Assembly (NCBI GenBank): GCA_964605665.1
Contig: CAZSDP010000015.1
Span: 1 to 64,000 of the forward strand
Origin: CAZSDP01 sp964605665
GTDB taxonomy: Bacteria > Planctomycetota > UBA8108 > UBA1146
Reading direction: 5' to 3'
DNA length: 64,000 bases
Notes under the pieces: model-generated
What the model saw: only the letters and a program-made list of their open reading frames with translations
Database searches by the model: none
What the model was told of the DNA's origin: nothing
In this document: piece by piece, positions 54,344 through 62,107 of the stretch
How the letters are laid out: each line of letters begins with the position of its first letter
Position numbering within the stretch: position 1 is the first letter of the stretch
Made by a program: the position numbers and the translations under genes

Positions 54344-56404
54344 ATGACGCCGAATAGGCTCATCGACCGAATCATCGGCCCGCTCTTCACTACTGTCGTT
54401 GTTACCCTCCTCTGCTCGATGCCCTCAACCGCACAGGGGCAAATCGTCATCAGCGGTAACGTCACCGATGCCATTGGAACCGGGATTAGTGGAGTCGACT
54501 TCGATCTCTCTCCGGTTGCTGGCGGCACATCACTCTCACTGTCTGGGGACGTCTCCGGCGTCAATGGAGCGTTCTCCATCACGATTCTCCAAGGTGCTGG
54601 AAACTCCCCTTACACCCCGGGGATGTATAGCCTGCAGATGAGCCCTCCTCCCGGATTTCTTGGACGCACCGAGAGTGTGAGCTTGACGATCCCCAGCACC
54701 GGTGGGACCCAAGCGCTCGGACAATTCGTGCTCGGGAGCGGTTGGGTGATCAGTGGACAACTGGTCGATAGTTTCGGCGTCGGAATTCCGGGAATCGATA
54801 TCGACATTCAGCCAGATTCTGGTGGTGCAACAACCCCCGACATTTCAGGTGACCTCAGTGGTGCTGGAGGATTTTTCTCCACAACCATGCAATCTCTGAC
54901 CAGTGAGTACAACATACAGTTCTTCCCGCCGAGTCCGGCGACCACGCCGATGACCTGCATTGGCACGGTGAACCCGACAGCAAACCCGAACTGTGCCTTT
55001 GGCGTCCTTCCTCTGCAGCTCCCAGTGATGCTGATCAGCGGATCGACAAACCTCGGTCAATTGACCCTCCCCAATGCAGCCTGTGTCACCGCTCGAATTG
55101 TCGACTCCCTCGGAACTCCCATCGTCGGAATCGATTCTCAAGCGCTCGACGCGCAAGGTGTGACCCTGTTCCTGAATGAGGATGACAGCGATTGCCTCGG
55201 TCAGGTCCACATTATACTGCCACTCGGTACCGTCGATCTCTTCTTTAGGGAACCACTCCCAGAGCCTCCGGCTCCGCAAGTGATCACCTATGCTCCATTC
55301 TACTTGGAGGAACTCAGCATCAACGGCCCCACAGACTTGGGCGACATTGTGATGCGTCCTGGAAGAACCGTGACTGGAACCGTGTTGAGAGCGAATGGCA
55401 CTCCGATCGCCGACGCAGAAATCGAGATCAGAGATGCTGTTACTGGGGCCCTCGCTTATGAGGCCGCAGACAGGACTACAGCAACCGGTGCCTTCAATCA
55501 CTTCGTTCCCGACGGGAACTACACTGTTGAAGTCGATCCCCCAGCCCTCCTTGTGACCACTGTGGTGCCACAGCGCTTCCCACTGACCGTTGCAGGTGGG
55601 ATGGTCAATATGGGGACTCTGACTTTGCCCGACGGTTTTCAAATTTCTGGCCGCTGTATCAGTGCCCCGGGGGTGCCCTTCGGACCTGTCGATGTCGCCT
55701 TTGAGCAGAGTTCTAATGGCGCTTCCGTTTCAGCGCTACACGAGAATGCTGGGCTCGATGGACTTTTTGCAGCGACCCTTGTCCCGAACACCTACGACGT
55801 ACTGTTCTATCCACCTCTCAACAGTGGCCGAACTGCGGTGAGAGTGCCGACAGTCCTTTTGAACACCCAAACATCTCTGGGGGACGTAGCGCTCGGCGCT
55901 GGCGTGTCCTTCACCGGTCAGGTTGTCTCTGGGGGAGTTCCGGTGCTAGGTGCGGAAGTTGTCGCTCAAGGCGCCATCAACTACGACAACATCTCGGACG
56001 TGAATGGACTTTTCGGATACCAACTCTCGCCGGGAACCTATGACTTTACCGTCATTCCACCTTTAGGCTCTCCCGATCCCGTCCTCACGGAAACGGGAGT
56101 CGTGATCAATACCGATACAAATCGGGTCTTCGATTTACAGGGAAGTCCTGCCGCCACCTTTGTTCGTGGAGATGTCAATTCGAGTGGGAGCATCAATCTC
56201 GCGGACGCGATTGGCGTCTTGGGATACCTTTTCAGTGGCGGGGTCATTCCTTGCCTCGATTCAGCAGATTACAACGATAGTGGTGCGGTCAATCTTGCCG
56301 ACGCCATTGCGATCCTCGGTTTTCTGTTCTCGGGAGGGGCTCCTCCTCCACCCCCATTCCCAAATGCGGGAGTCGATCCAACCGCCGACTCCCTGGGCTG
56401 TTGA
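54344..56404 (+). CDS. Secreted CarboxypepD_reg-like repeat protein with dockerin-like end
   Basis: 686 aa; the ATG at 54344 is preferred (GAGGAGG 8 nt upstream) over one 41 codons earlier. Signal peptide to about residue 34 (PLFTTVVVTLLCSMPSTAQG). Residues 35-580 consist of about six beta-sandwich repeats of the carboxypeptidase-regulatory type, each starting ISGxVxDxxGxGIxGVDxxL and ending in a PG-type turn with YxLQFxPP (examples VISGNVTDAIGTGISGVDFD, VISGQLVDSFGVGIPGIDID). The C-terminus is the shared dockerin-like module (RGDVNSSGSINLADAIGVL, DYNDSGAVNLADAIAIL) with the short tail NAGVDPTADSLGC-COOH, lacking the outer tail cysteines. It is likely a surface adhesin or structural protein. 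A strong terminator follows. Confidence 0.88.
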   Translation: MTPNRLIDRIIGPLFTTVVVTLLCSMPSTAQGQIVISGNVTDAIGTGISGVDFDLSPVAGGTSLSLSGDVSGVNGAFSITILQGAGNSPYTPGMYSLQMSPPPGFLGRTESVSLTIPSTGGTQALGQFVLGSGWVISGQLVDSFGVGIPGIDIDIQPDSGGATTPDISGDLSGAGGFFSTTMQSLTSEYNIQFFPPSPATTPMTCIGTVNPTANPNCAFGVLPLQLPVMLISGSTNLGQLTLPNAACVTARIVDSLGTPIVGIDSQALDAQGVTLFLNEDDSDCLGQVHIILPLGTVDLFFREPLPEPPAPQVITYAPFYLEELSINGPTDLGDIVMRPGRTVTGTVLRANGTPIADAEIEIRDAVTGALAYEAADRTTATGAFNHFVPDGNYTVEVDPPALLVTTVVPQRFPLTVAGGMVNMGTLTLPDGFQISGRCISAPGVPFGPVDVAFEQSSNGASVSALHENAGLDGLFAATLVPNTYDVLFYPPLNSGRTAVRVPTVLLNTQTSLGDVALGAGVSFTGQVVSGGVPVLGAEVVAQGAINYDNISDVNGLFGYQLSPGTYDFTVIPPLGSPDPVLTETGVVINTDTNRVFDLQGSPAATFVRGDVNSSGSINLADAIGVLGYLFSGGVIPCLDSADYNDSGAVNLADAIAILGFLFSGGAPPPPPFPNAGVDPTADSLGC

Positions 56405-56443
56405 TCGACGACTGTCCCTCGGGCGATCACCGGCTGAACTAAG

Positions 56444-56488
56444 GAGGCCTCCCCTCAAGTGATTCGCGAGGGGAGGCCTCATTTTCTT
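56444..56488 (+). terminator. Rho-independent terminator
   Basis: GAGGCCTCCCCTC pairs with GAGGGGAGGCCTC over 13 bp (11-base loop), followed by ATTTTCTT. It ends the dockerin-like gene about 40 bases after its stop. Confidence 0.95.
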
Positions 56489-56683
56489 GACCAGAAACAC
56501 GATCGGCCAAGAACGATGAGAACCACCTACAAAGCCTCATAGCGTGATTGAATGAGCAGTTGAGGTGAGTAGAACCTAAAAGGGTGATCGACCGAGCCAA
56601 CATTTTGCCGCTCTTGAGCGATCCCGCCCTCGACTGTTCCGTGACGCACGTAAAGTGGATAGCTCAGCCACAACGCTCGGCGA

Positions 56684-58237
56684 CTACTGATTCTTCAAAC
56701 CCAAGCGGCGAAACTCGAGCTGTAGTGAGAAGAGAATGCCCTCGATCGTGTTCTCTGCGACTCGTCGTCCATTGATAAAGATGACCGGTGTACTGAAAAT
56801 CCCCAACCTCTCAGCCAAGGCGAGATCTTCTTCTATCACCGCCTGTACCGACATGCTCTCAAAGTCGGTACGAAACTGGTCCTTATCCAGACCTAACTCC
56901 AACGCCCAAAGCTCAAAGTGAGAATCGTGAAGATCAACTTGTCGGTCGAAGAGCACCTTCGCGTACTCGAAGAACTTTCCTTGTCTTCTCGCCGACTCCG
57001 CCGCACGAGCAGCGCGTAGAGCGAGAGGGTGCAACGAGATGAGTGGCTTGTTGCGAACGACCAATCGGACTTGACCTCCATAGTAATTCGGTAGTTCTTC
57101 CAAGAATGAATACAGTTCTCGGCAACGACCACAACGAAAGTCTGTGAACTTCACAATGGTCACCGGTGCATCTGGTGACCCCATCGAGGCCCGCTCAAGG
57201 GCGCCCAGGTCTTGGACTGGAGGTTGAGGTTTCTCCAAGAACACTTCGACTTGAATCCCAGATCGAAGATCTTGTGCGAAAGCTGCGGCCAAATCGTGCC
57301 GGCGAGTCTGCTCTAGATATTCTCGAATCGAGACGCGCGTGTTCTCCAATGAATCAGAGATCCTCATTTGATTGGCAGTGTAAAATTGCTCGATCTCATT
57401 GTCGGTTACATCAAACCACTGAGAGTCGATTCTCTGCTCGAGGAGCTCTCGAGTCGTCATCGACCGTCTTCTTGCTTCAAGTTCGAGCAATCGCGAATTG
57501 ATCAATAGATCGAGTTGCGCCTTTCGCTCGGTGTAAATTTGTAATTCGAACTGGTACTCCTGGTCTTCCCATTGCTGAGAGATCGATGACCAGGGAACCT
57601 CGACTCCATCCACGATCGCAATGGCGTCATCAGGTTCGAATTCGATCTGTGAATTCTGAAAGTCGACACGCCATTCGATGGCAGCCTCTTCAGCGAGCTT
57701 TTTGACGAGTTTTTCACCCAGAGACACCGCGGACTCTCGACGCAAATCAGAGATGATTCGTTCACGAGCCTGATTCCAGTCTTCACCATAGAGCTGAGGG
57801 AAATTCCGGCCTCGTTGCATCACTTCAATCTCTTGAGGCTCTTCAATCTTGGAGTGAATTTCCGACTCAAAGAAGTCGTCCAGGCTCATGTCTTGCAAAC
57901 TTGCCGCGGAGATAAAGAGCTGGTTTTGCACGGCACGTGATACGAGAGCGAACCGGTCCTCCTTCAATTGCAACTGAAGTGAATCGACGAGCGGCCGTAC
58001 CAAAGCGTCAATCTGTTCCGACGGAATCGACTCTCCATCGATACGGGCGATCACGCCCTGTGGTCGAGGCTCTTCGCACTCTCCATCTGCATGGACCTCT
58101 CCACGAGGCTCAGCTTTTTCTGAAGAAGAAACACCAGCCGATTGCGCCGACAGAACAAGGGCCTGGATCAAAAACCCCACAATCAGAATTGAGCGCAGGA
58201 ATAATCGCTTTGAAGATTCAATTTGAATTTGTGACAT
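56684..58237 (-). CDS. Exported SurA-like/DsbA-like fusion protein
   Basis: 517 aa from the ATG at 58237 (AAGG about 7 nt upstream); longer starts would overlap the preceding gene. Signal peptide (LFLRSILIVGFLIQALVLSA). Residues 45-330 look like the chaperone part of SurA or PrsA, with GVIARIDGESIPSEQIDALV, DDAIAIVDGVEVPWSSISQQ and ARRRSMTTRELLEQRI, but no complete parvulin domain. The C-terminal 190 residues form a DsbA-type thioredoxin: PVTIVKFTDFRCGRCRELYS with active site CGRC, HPLALRAARAAESARRQGKF and the cis-Pro segment FSTPVIFINGRRV. It would oxidise or chaperone periplasmic proteins. Third gene of the 61.9-56.7 kb operon, so clients may be the other two products. Confidence 0.88.
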   Translation of the reverse strand: MSQIQIESSKRLFLRSILIVGFLIQALVLSAQSAGVSSSEKAEPRGEVHADGECEEPRPQGVIARIDGESIPSEQIDALVRPLVDSLQLQLKEDRFALVSRAVQNQLFISAASLQDMSLDDFFESEIHSKIEEPQEIEVMQRGRNFPQLYGEDWNQARERIISDLRRESAVSLGEKLVKKLAEEAAIEWRVDFQNSQIEFEPDDAIAIVDGVEVPWSSISQQWEDQEYQFELQIYTERKAQLDLLINSRLLELEARRRSMTTRELLEQRIDSQWFDVTDNEIEQFYTANQMRISDSLENTRVSIREYLEQTRRHDLAAAFAQDLRSGIQVEVFLEKPQPPVQDLGALERASMGSPDAPVTIVKFTDFRCGRCRELYSFLEELPNYYGGQVRLVVRNKPLISLHPLALRAARAAESARRQGKFFEYAKVLFDRQVDLHDSHFELWALELGLDKDQFRTDFESMSVQAVIEEDLALAERLGIFSTPVIFINGRRVAENTIEGILFSLQLEFRRLGLKNQ

Positions 58238-58256
58238 CGAAGTACCTTGCATCAAC

Positions 58257-59879
58257 TCACTGGTCATTTCTCGGGGTAATCCATGTGTCCCCAGGAATGA
58301 GAGCTTGGCGATCTAAATTGACACGCAACAAGTACGACCCGAGTGCTCCAGTTCGCTGATTCAAGCCGTAGGAGACCGGAGGAACCAGGCCGGTACTAAA
58401 GTCCTCGATACTCTCGAGTGCAGAAATCAACACCTCAGTTCCAAGCCGTCGTCCACTCCGTTTTGCGCCCTCCAAGAAAATACTGAATGCAGCGAGAGCA
58501 GGACCTTGCTGTGATGGTCGATCGAGTTCGATGTCGGTATCGCGTACCAACTCGAACAACCAACGCAAATCTCGTTCTCGAGGCTGTGAACCTGGGTAAG
58601 TCATATAAGTGTTGTTTGCCACTGATGTCGGCAGCTGGAACACCATGCGCCCCAGTGTCGATCCTGTGGTGAGCAGCGGCCACTCCTTCTTCTCTTGCTC
58701 CATGATCTGAGCAAACTCACTGATATCAGCGCTGGCACCGAAGATGAAAACACCCCTGGTGCCTCTCTCTTCGAGCTGCCGCACAACTGCTATTGGGTCG
58801 AAGTTGCCTGCCTCATAAGTTAGGTCGAGTCGCAATTCTTGATCGAAGATCTCCATTTGACGTTGAGCACCCGCACGTGCCTCTTGGTGGATCCGATCGT
58901 CAAGAGTGATGATCGACCATCCTGATCTTGGTAACTCTGGATACAGAGCAATCGACTCAACCAGCACACGCGCCTGATCATAGTTGCTCGAGAGGAGATG
59001 AAAAACGTAACGATTGGGCAGCTCCTCTGGTTTCGATGGAATGGTGAGCGGGCCGATCCAGGGCACCCCATGCTCGGCAACCAAGCTCTGTATTGCCTTC
59101 GAGTCAAGCGGAGGAGTGCTAGCAATGATTGCGAAAACACCGTCTGTTTCGATGAGGGACTGGGCAGCTGCAAGCGCTCCCCCCGGAGTATCTCCGCAAT
59201 CGCGAATTGCGAACTCTATTCGGCGACCAAAGATCCCACCTCGTCGATTGACTTCACTCGCATAGACTCTCAGTGATTGCTCGATCGAATGGCCCGCGCC
59301 CGAGCGCTCCCCGCTGAGTGGTAAAAAGGCCCCGAGTAGAATCGAGTCTGGGGTGAGTCCTTGATCGAGATCGTGCTCCGTGTCGAGGATTCGAAGATAC
59401 GAGACAAGATCGGTGATCTGATCAGAGGTCAGCCGATATCGAGGCATTCCTGGATGGAGTGGCTCTCCCGTCGGATCGAGTCCTTCGACAATCGCTCGCT
59501 CCAAAGAGCCCTCGTCATGGGCAGGACGGCGTCTTTGAGTCAATGGAGATTGACTGGGGCGACTGAGTTCACGCCAACGGATAGGTGGTGGCTCGACACC
59601 ACCCTCGGCACTCCCCTCGCCATTCGTACCGTGACAATTCGCACACGGGAAGTACTTCGCATCCATCTCAAAATCGCTACTAGAAAGCACCAGTTTGATC
59701 GGTGGCCCACTTGCGCTGGTCCCCTGATGATAAATTTCTCGCCCCCGCAACGCCGAAGCATCGAGAGGCTGTCGTGATTGAGAATCCCTCAGGGTCCGAT
59801 TCTGGGTCGTGTCAACTTCACCTAGAGCGCCGAGGGTTGCACCCACGAGCAAGAGGAGCATCAACCCCAAGGTCCTCAT
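58257..59879 (-). CDS. Periplasmic cytochrome c fused to a branched-chain-amino-acid-type binding protein
   Basis: 540 aa. Signal peptide 1-20. Residues 40-165 contain a single c-type haem site CANCH within FPCANCHGTNGEGSAEGG, plus a distal Met region (GMPRYRLTSDQITDLVSYLR), as in class I cytochromes. Residues 180-530 are a LivK-type (Peripla_BP_6) domain: LLGAFLPLSGERSGAGHSIE, FAIRDCGDTPGGALAAAQSL, VFAIIASTPPLDSKAIQSLV and GVFIFGASADISEFAQIMEQ. Its start is coupled (ATGA) to the propeller gene upstream. Comparable cytochrome c, propeller and LivK-like proteins are known from PQQ-alcohol dehydrogenase gene sets, where they may help redox chains. No ABC permease is present, so transport is unlikely. 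A role in sensing or electron transfer is inferred. Confidence 0.88.
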   Translation of the reverse strand: MRTLGLMLLLLVGATLGALGEVDTTQNRTLRDSQSRQPLDASALRGREIYHQGTSASGPPIKLVLSSSDFEMDAKYFPCANCHGTNGEGSAEGGVEPPPIRWRELSRPSQSPLTQRRRPAHDEGSLERAIVEGLDPTGEPLHPGMPRYRLTSDQITDLVSYLRILDTEHDLDQGLTPDSILLGAFLPLSGERSGAGHSIEQSLRVYASEVNRRGGIFGRRIEFAIRDCGDTPGGALAAAQSLIETDGVFAIIASTPPLDSKAIQSLVAEHGVPWIGPLTIPSKPEELPNRYVFHLLSSNYDQARVLVESIALYPELPRSGWSIITLDDRIHQEARAGAQRQMEIFDQELRLDLTYEAGNFDPIAVVRQLEERGTRGVFIFGASADISEFAQIMEQEKKEWPLLTTGSTLGRMVFQLPTSVANNTYMTYPGSQPRERDLRWLFELVRDTDIELDRPSQQGPALAAFSIFLEGAKRSGRRLGTEVLISALESIEDFSTGLVPPVSYGLNQRTGALGSYLLRVNLDRQALIPGDTWITPRNDQ

Positions 59880-61927
59880 CGATCACCCTTTGGCGCCTGG
59901 GGCTTCGATGGGGTTGGTACGAGCCGCTTCGAATCTTCCCAGAGACTACGTTCGTCGGAACGCAACACCGTCAAGGTAAACATCGGTTGTTGGTGAAACT
60001 GAGCACCTCGGCTCAGAACTCTAAACAGAATCTGATATCGGTTTCGCTCCGGAAAGAAGTGCTCAAATTCATAGACACCAGGCATGACCTCTTTCGCGTG
60101 GTGAAAATTCTCACCTCGCCCCTGGCCACGAATCACCATCACCTGAACATCACTCAGTCCACTCACCGGATCTTCTGTTGCTGAATCGATCACCTGAAAT
60201 CTCAACTTGCGGGTTTCACCAACCACGATCTTTACATTTTCGAAGAGTGATTTAATCGTGACTGCAGCAGCGACGGGAGCAGTGCTAGAGTCTGAGTTTG
60301 GTAAGATCTCTAATTCAAACCCATGCAAGATTCGTGGCTGATCGACAACAAATGGGATATCAAACCTCCCCGGGGACACGGGGCGTACATAGGTCGAGTA
60401 CACGCCAGGTTTCGACTCTTGCAAACTACGGTCGAGAATTGCCAGACCTTGTGGAATCCGGTTATAGGTCACGAAGTTCCCCATCGAGGCCATCATTCCC
60501 TCCACATAGTAGTAGACGAGGCGATCGGCAGGACTCGCGATCATGACCGAAGTTTGATTCGGTGTCGGGACGATCATCGGTGCAATTGAAGTAGAGCCTT
60601 TGACTTCAGATGGGGACAAGCGTGACACGGTGAGATCACTCATGAGAATTTCACCGCGCTCTAGCCTCTCCAAATCGATCAACGCGATTCTTGGAGAACC
60701 CGTGTTTCTGACGTATGCGAATCCTTCGGTAAACTCTATTTGATCTGGATTTCGGACCCCCCGAACAACGCCAACGATCTCATGAGTCGAAACATCGACG
60801 ATCGTCACCGTGCTCTGCTCCAAGTCACAAGCGAAGACAAATCGACCTGAGGGATCGACGTCGAGAGAGAAAACCCCTCCCTCCGTCTGTAACTCGGCTT
60901 TTTGAATTCCAGTCTGGGGATCGATTGCAACGATTCCCGCTCGATCGAGATGGCCGACATAGAAGAGTCGACTCGCTTGGCTCCAAACGACTGGATAGGG
61001 CTGGTGCCCAAACTCTTTCGCATGTCGGATCGTTCTCGACGGAAGATCAATCAGTGTAACTCGGGAACTCTGACTACTCGTCACGCAAAGGGACTCCCCA
61101 TCGTCACTAATAGCTAAGCGATGGAGGCCGACCCCAATCGGTAATCGAGCAACAACTCGGCGGGGATTGGTTTCGATGGCAACAACGGCATTAGAGCTAT
61201 CGAGCCCGACCCAGAGTGTTTTCCCGTCTGGTTCAAGCGCCAAGTCACGCGGTCCATTCCCTTCACCGACATCGACAAATCCACTCTTTTGGAATGTCGT
61301 TAAGTCGATGAACTCAACACGTGCAAGGCTTGGCAACGACACCGCCATCCACTCTCCATGTCGGTCCATCAGCCAGTCTTCACCGGATCCCTGAAGCTGT
61401 ATCAGCTGATACAGCTTGGTCTTCGAAAACTCTATCTGGGGATCGATGACTGAAATTGAATTGTCAGAGTTCAGCACCAGCAAGAAATATCGATTCAAAT
61501 CGATATCAGCCCGCACACTCAGGAGACCTCCCAAGAACTCACTGATCTGCTCTTTTAATTCTTCTTTTGTCGGAGGGATGACTGTGCTTCGGCGATGGAT
61601 CCAAGAAAGAGGATGGAGGCCAGTAATCGGAGCTCCCGTGACAAGATCTCGAATTGTGAAAGAAACCTCCGCTTCTTCTCCCACTCTCCAGTCCTTGCTT
61701 CCAGAGAGAGGTCGGACTTCGAGAGTGACCTCTAGCCCATCCGCTTCAAAGGACTGTTCTAGAGGAGGATTTCCGTCTGAAGGAGATGAGGACCGAAGGG
61801 TTGGAGCCAGCGGTAGCGGATCGGACGAATCGCGGTGCTCAGCCTCTGTTTGTGGTCGAAACAATATCGCGGAGAGCCCGAAGAGGAGCACCCCACAGCT
61901 GCAAACGAGGAGTAGGCGGAGAGACAT
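59876..61927 (-). CDS. Exported beta-propeller (cytochrome-D1-like/YVTN) protein
   Basis: 683 aa from the ATG at 61927. Signal peptide or anchor 1-30 (LLLVCSCGVLLFGLSAILF). Residues 60-110 are an Ig-like beta segment (LEVTLEVRPLSGSKDWRVGE, FTIRDLVTGAPITGLHPLSW). Residues 130-460 are a YVTN-type propeller: NSISVIDPQIEFSKTKLYQL, GPRDLALEPDGKTLWVGLDS, HRLAISDDGESLCVTSSQSS and GRFVFACDLEQSTVTIVDVS. The C-terminal 150 residues hold another beta domain (RKLRFQVIDSATEDPVSGLS). No haem d1 ligands are apparent, so the family name gives fold only. First gene of an operon with the cytochrome c/LivK fusion, stop coupled as ATGA. Confidence 0.86.
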   Translation of the reverse strand: MSLRLLLVCSCGVLLFGLSAILFRPQTEAEHRDSSDPLPLAPTLRSSSPSDGNPPLEQSFEADGLEVTLEVRPLSGSKDWRVGEEAEVSFTIRDLVTGAPITGLHPLSWIHRRSTVIPPTKEELKEQISEFLGGLLSVRADIDLNRYFLLVLNSDNSISVIDPQIEFSKTKLYQLIQLQGSGEDWLMDRHGEWMAVSLPSLARVEFIDLTTFQKSGFVDVGEGNGPRDLALEPDGKTLWVGLDSSNAVVAIETNPRRVVARLPIGVGLHRLAISDDGESLCVTSSQSSRVTLIDLPSRTIRHAKEFGHQPYPVVWSQASRLFYVGHLDRAGIVAIDPQTGIQKAELQTEGGVFSLDVDPSGRFVFACDLEQSTVTIVDVSTHEIVGVVRGVRNPDQIEFTEGFAYVRNTGSPRIALIDLERLERGEILMSDLTVSRLSPSEVKGSTSIAPMIVPTPNQTSVMIASPADRLVYYYVEGMMASMGNFVTYNRIPQGLAILDRSLQESKPGVYSTYVRPVSPGRFDIPFVVDQPRILHGFELEILPNSDSSTAPVAAAVTIKSLFENVKIVVGETRKLRFQVIDSATEDPVSGLSDVQVMVIRGQGRGENFHHAKEVMPGVYEFEHFFPERNRYQILFRVLSRGAQFHQQPMFTLTVLRSDERSLWEDSKRLVPTPSKPQAPKGDR

Positions 61928-62019
61928 CGACAACACCTGCCATACATCGGGATGGAACCAAGTCTATTCCCGCTTGGAAACACGACCCGGGTTACTTGCC
62001 CCTCCTCCCCATAGTTTAA

Positions 62020-62057
62020 CCGACCGTGGCGACATCGGCAGATGTCACCACGGTCGG
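62020..62057. terminator. Long perfect hairpin between the operon and the FN3-like gene
   Basis: CCGACCGTGG-x-GACATC pairs with GATGTC-x-CCACGGTCGG around GGCA, 16 base pairs with one mismatch. It follows the minus-strand FN3-like gene by about 50 bases, then GGTTAAACTATGG on that strand, a poor T-run. It is probably a terminator for the FN3-like gene, but an operator for the propeller operon is possible. Confidence 0.6.
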
Positions 62058-62107
62058 CGAAGTTGAATCTCTCTTTAAAACGGCCCGAAGAGCCGATTTC
62101 TGTCGAT

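Noticed and set aside
58257..59879. Amino-acid ABC transporter component
   Set aside because: No permease or ATPase genes are adjacent and a cytochrome c domain is fused to it, so uptake is unlikely to be its role.
59876..61927. Cytochrome cd1 nitrite reductase
   Set aside because: Only the propeller fold is shared; there is no haem c motif in this protein and no denitrification gene nearby.
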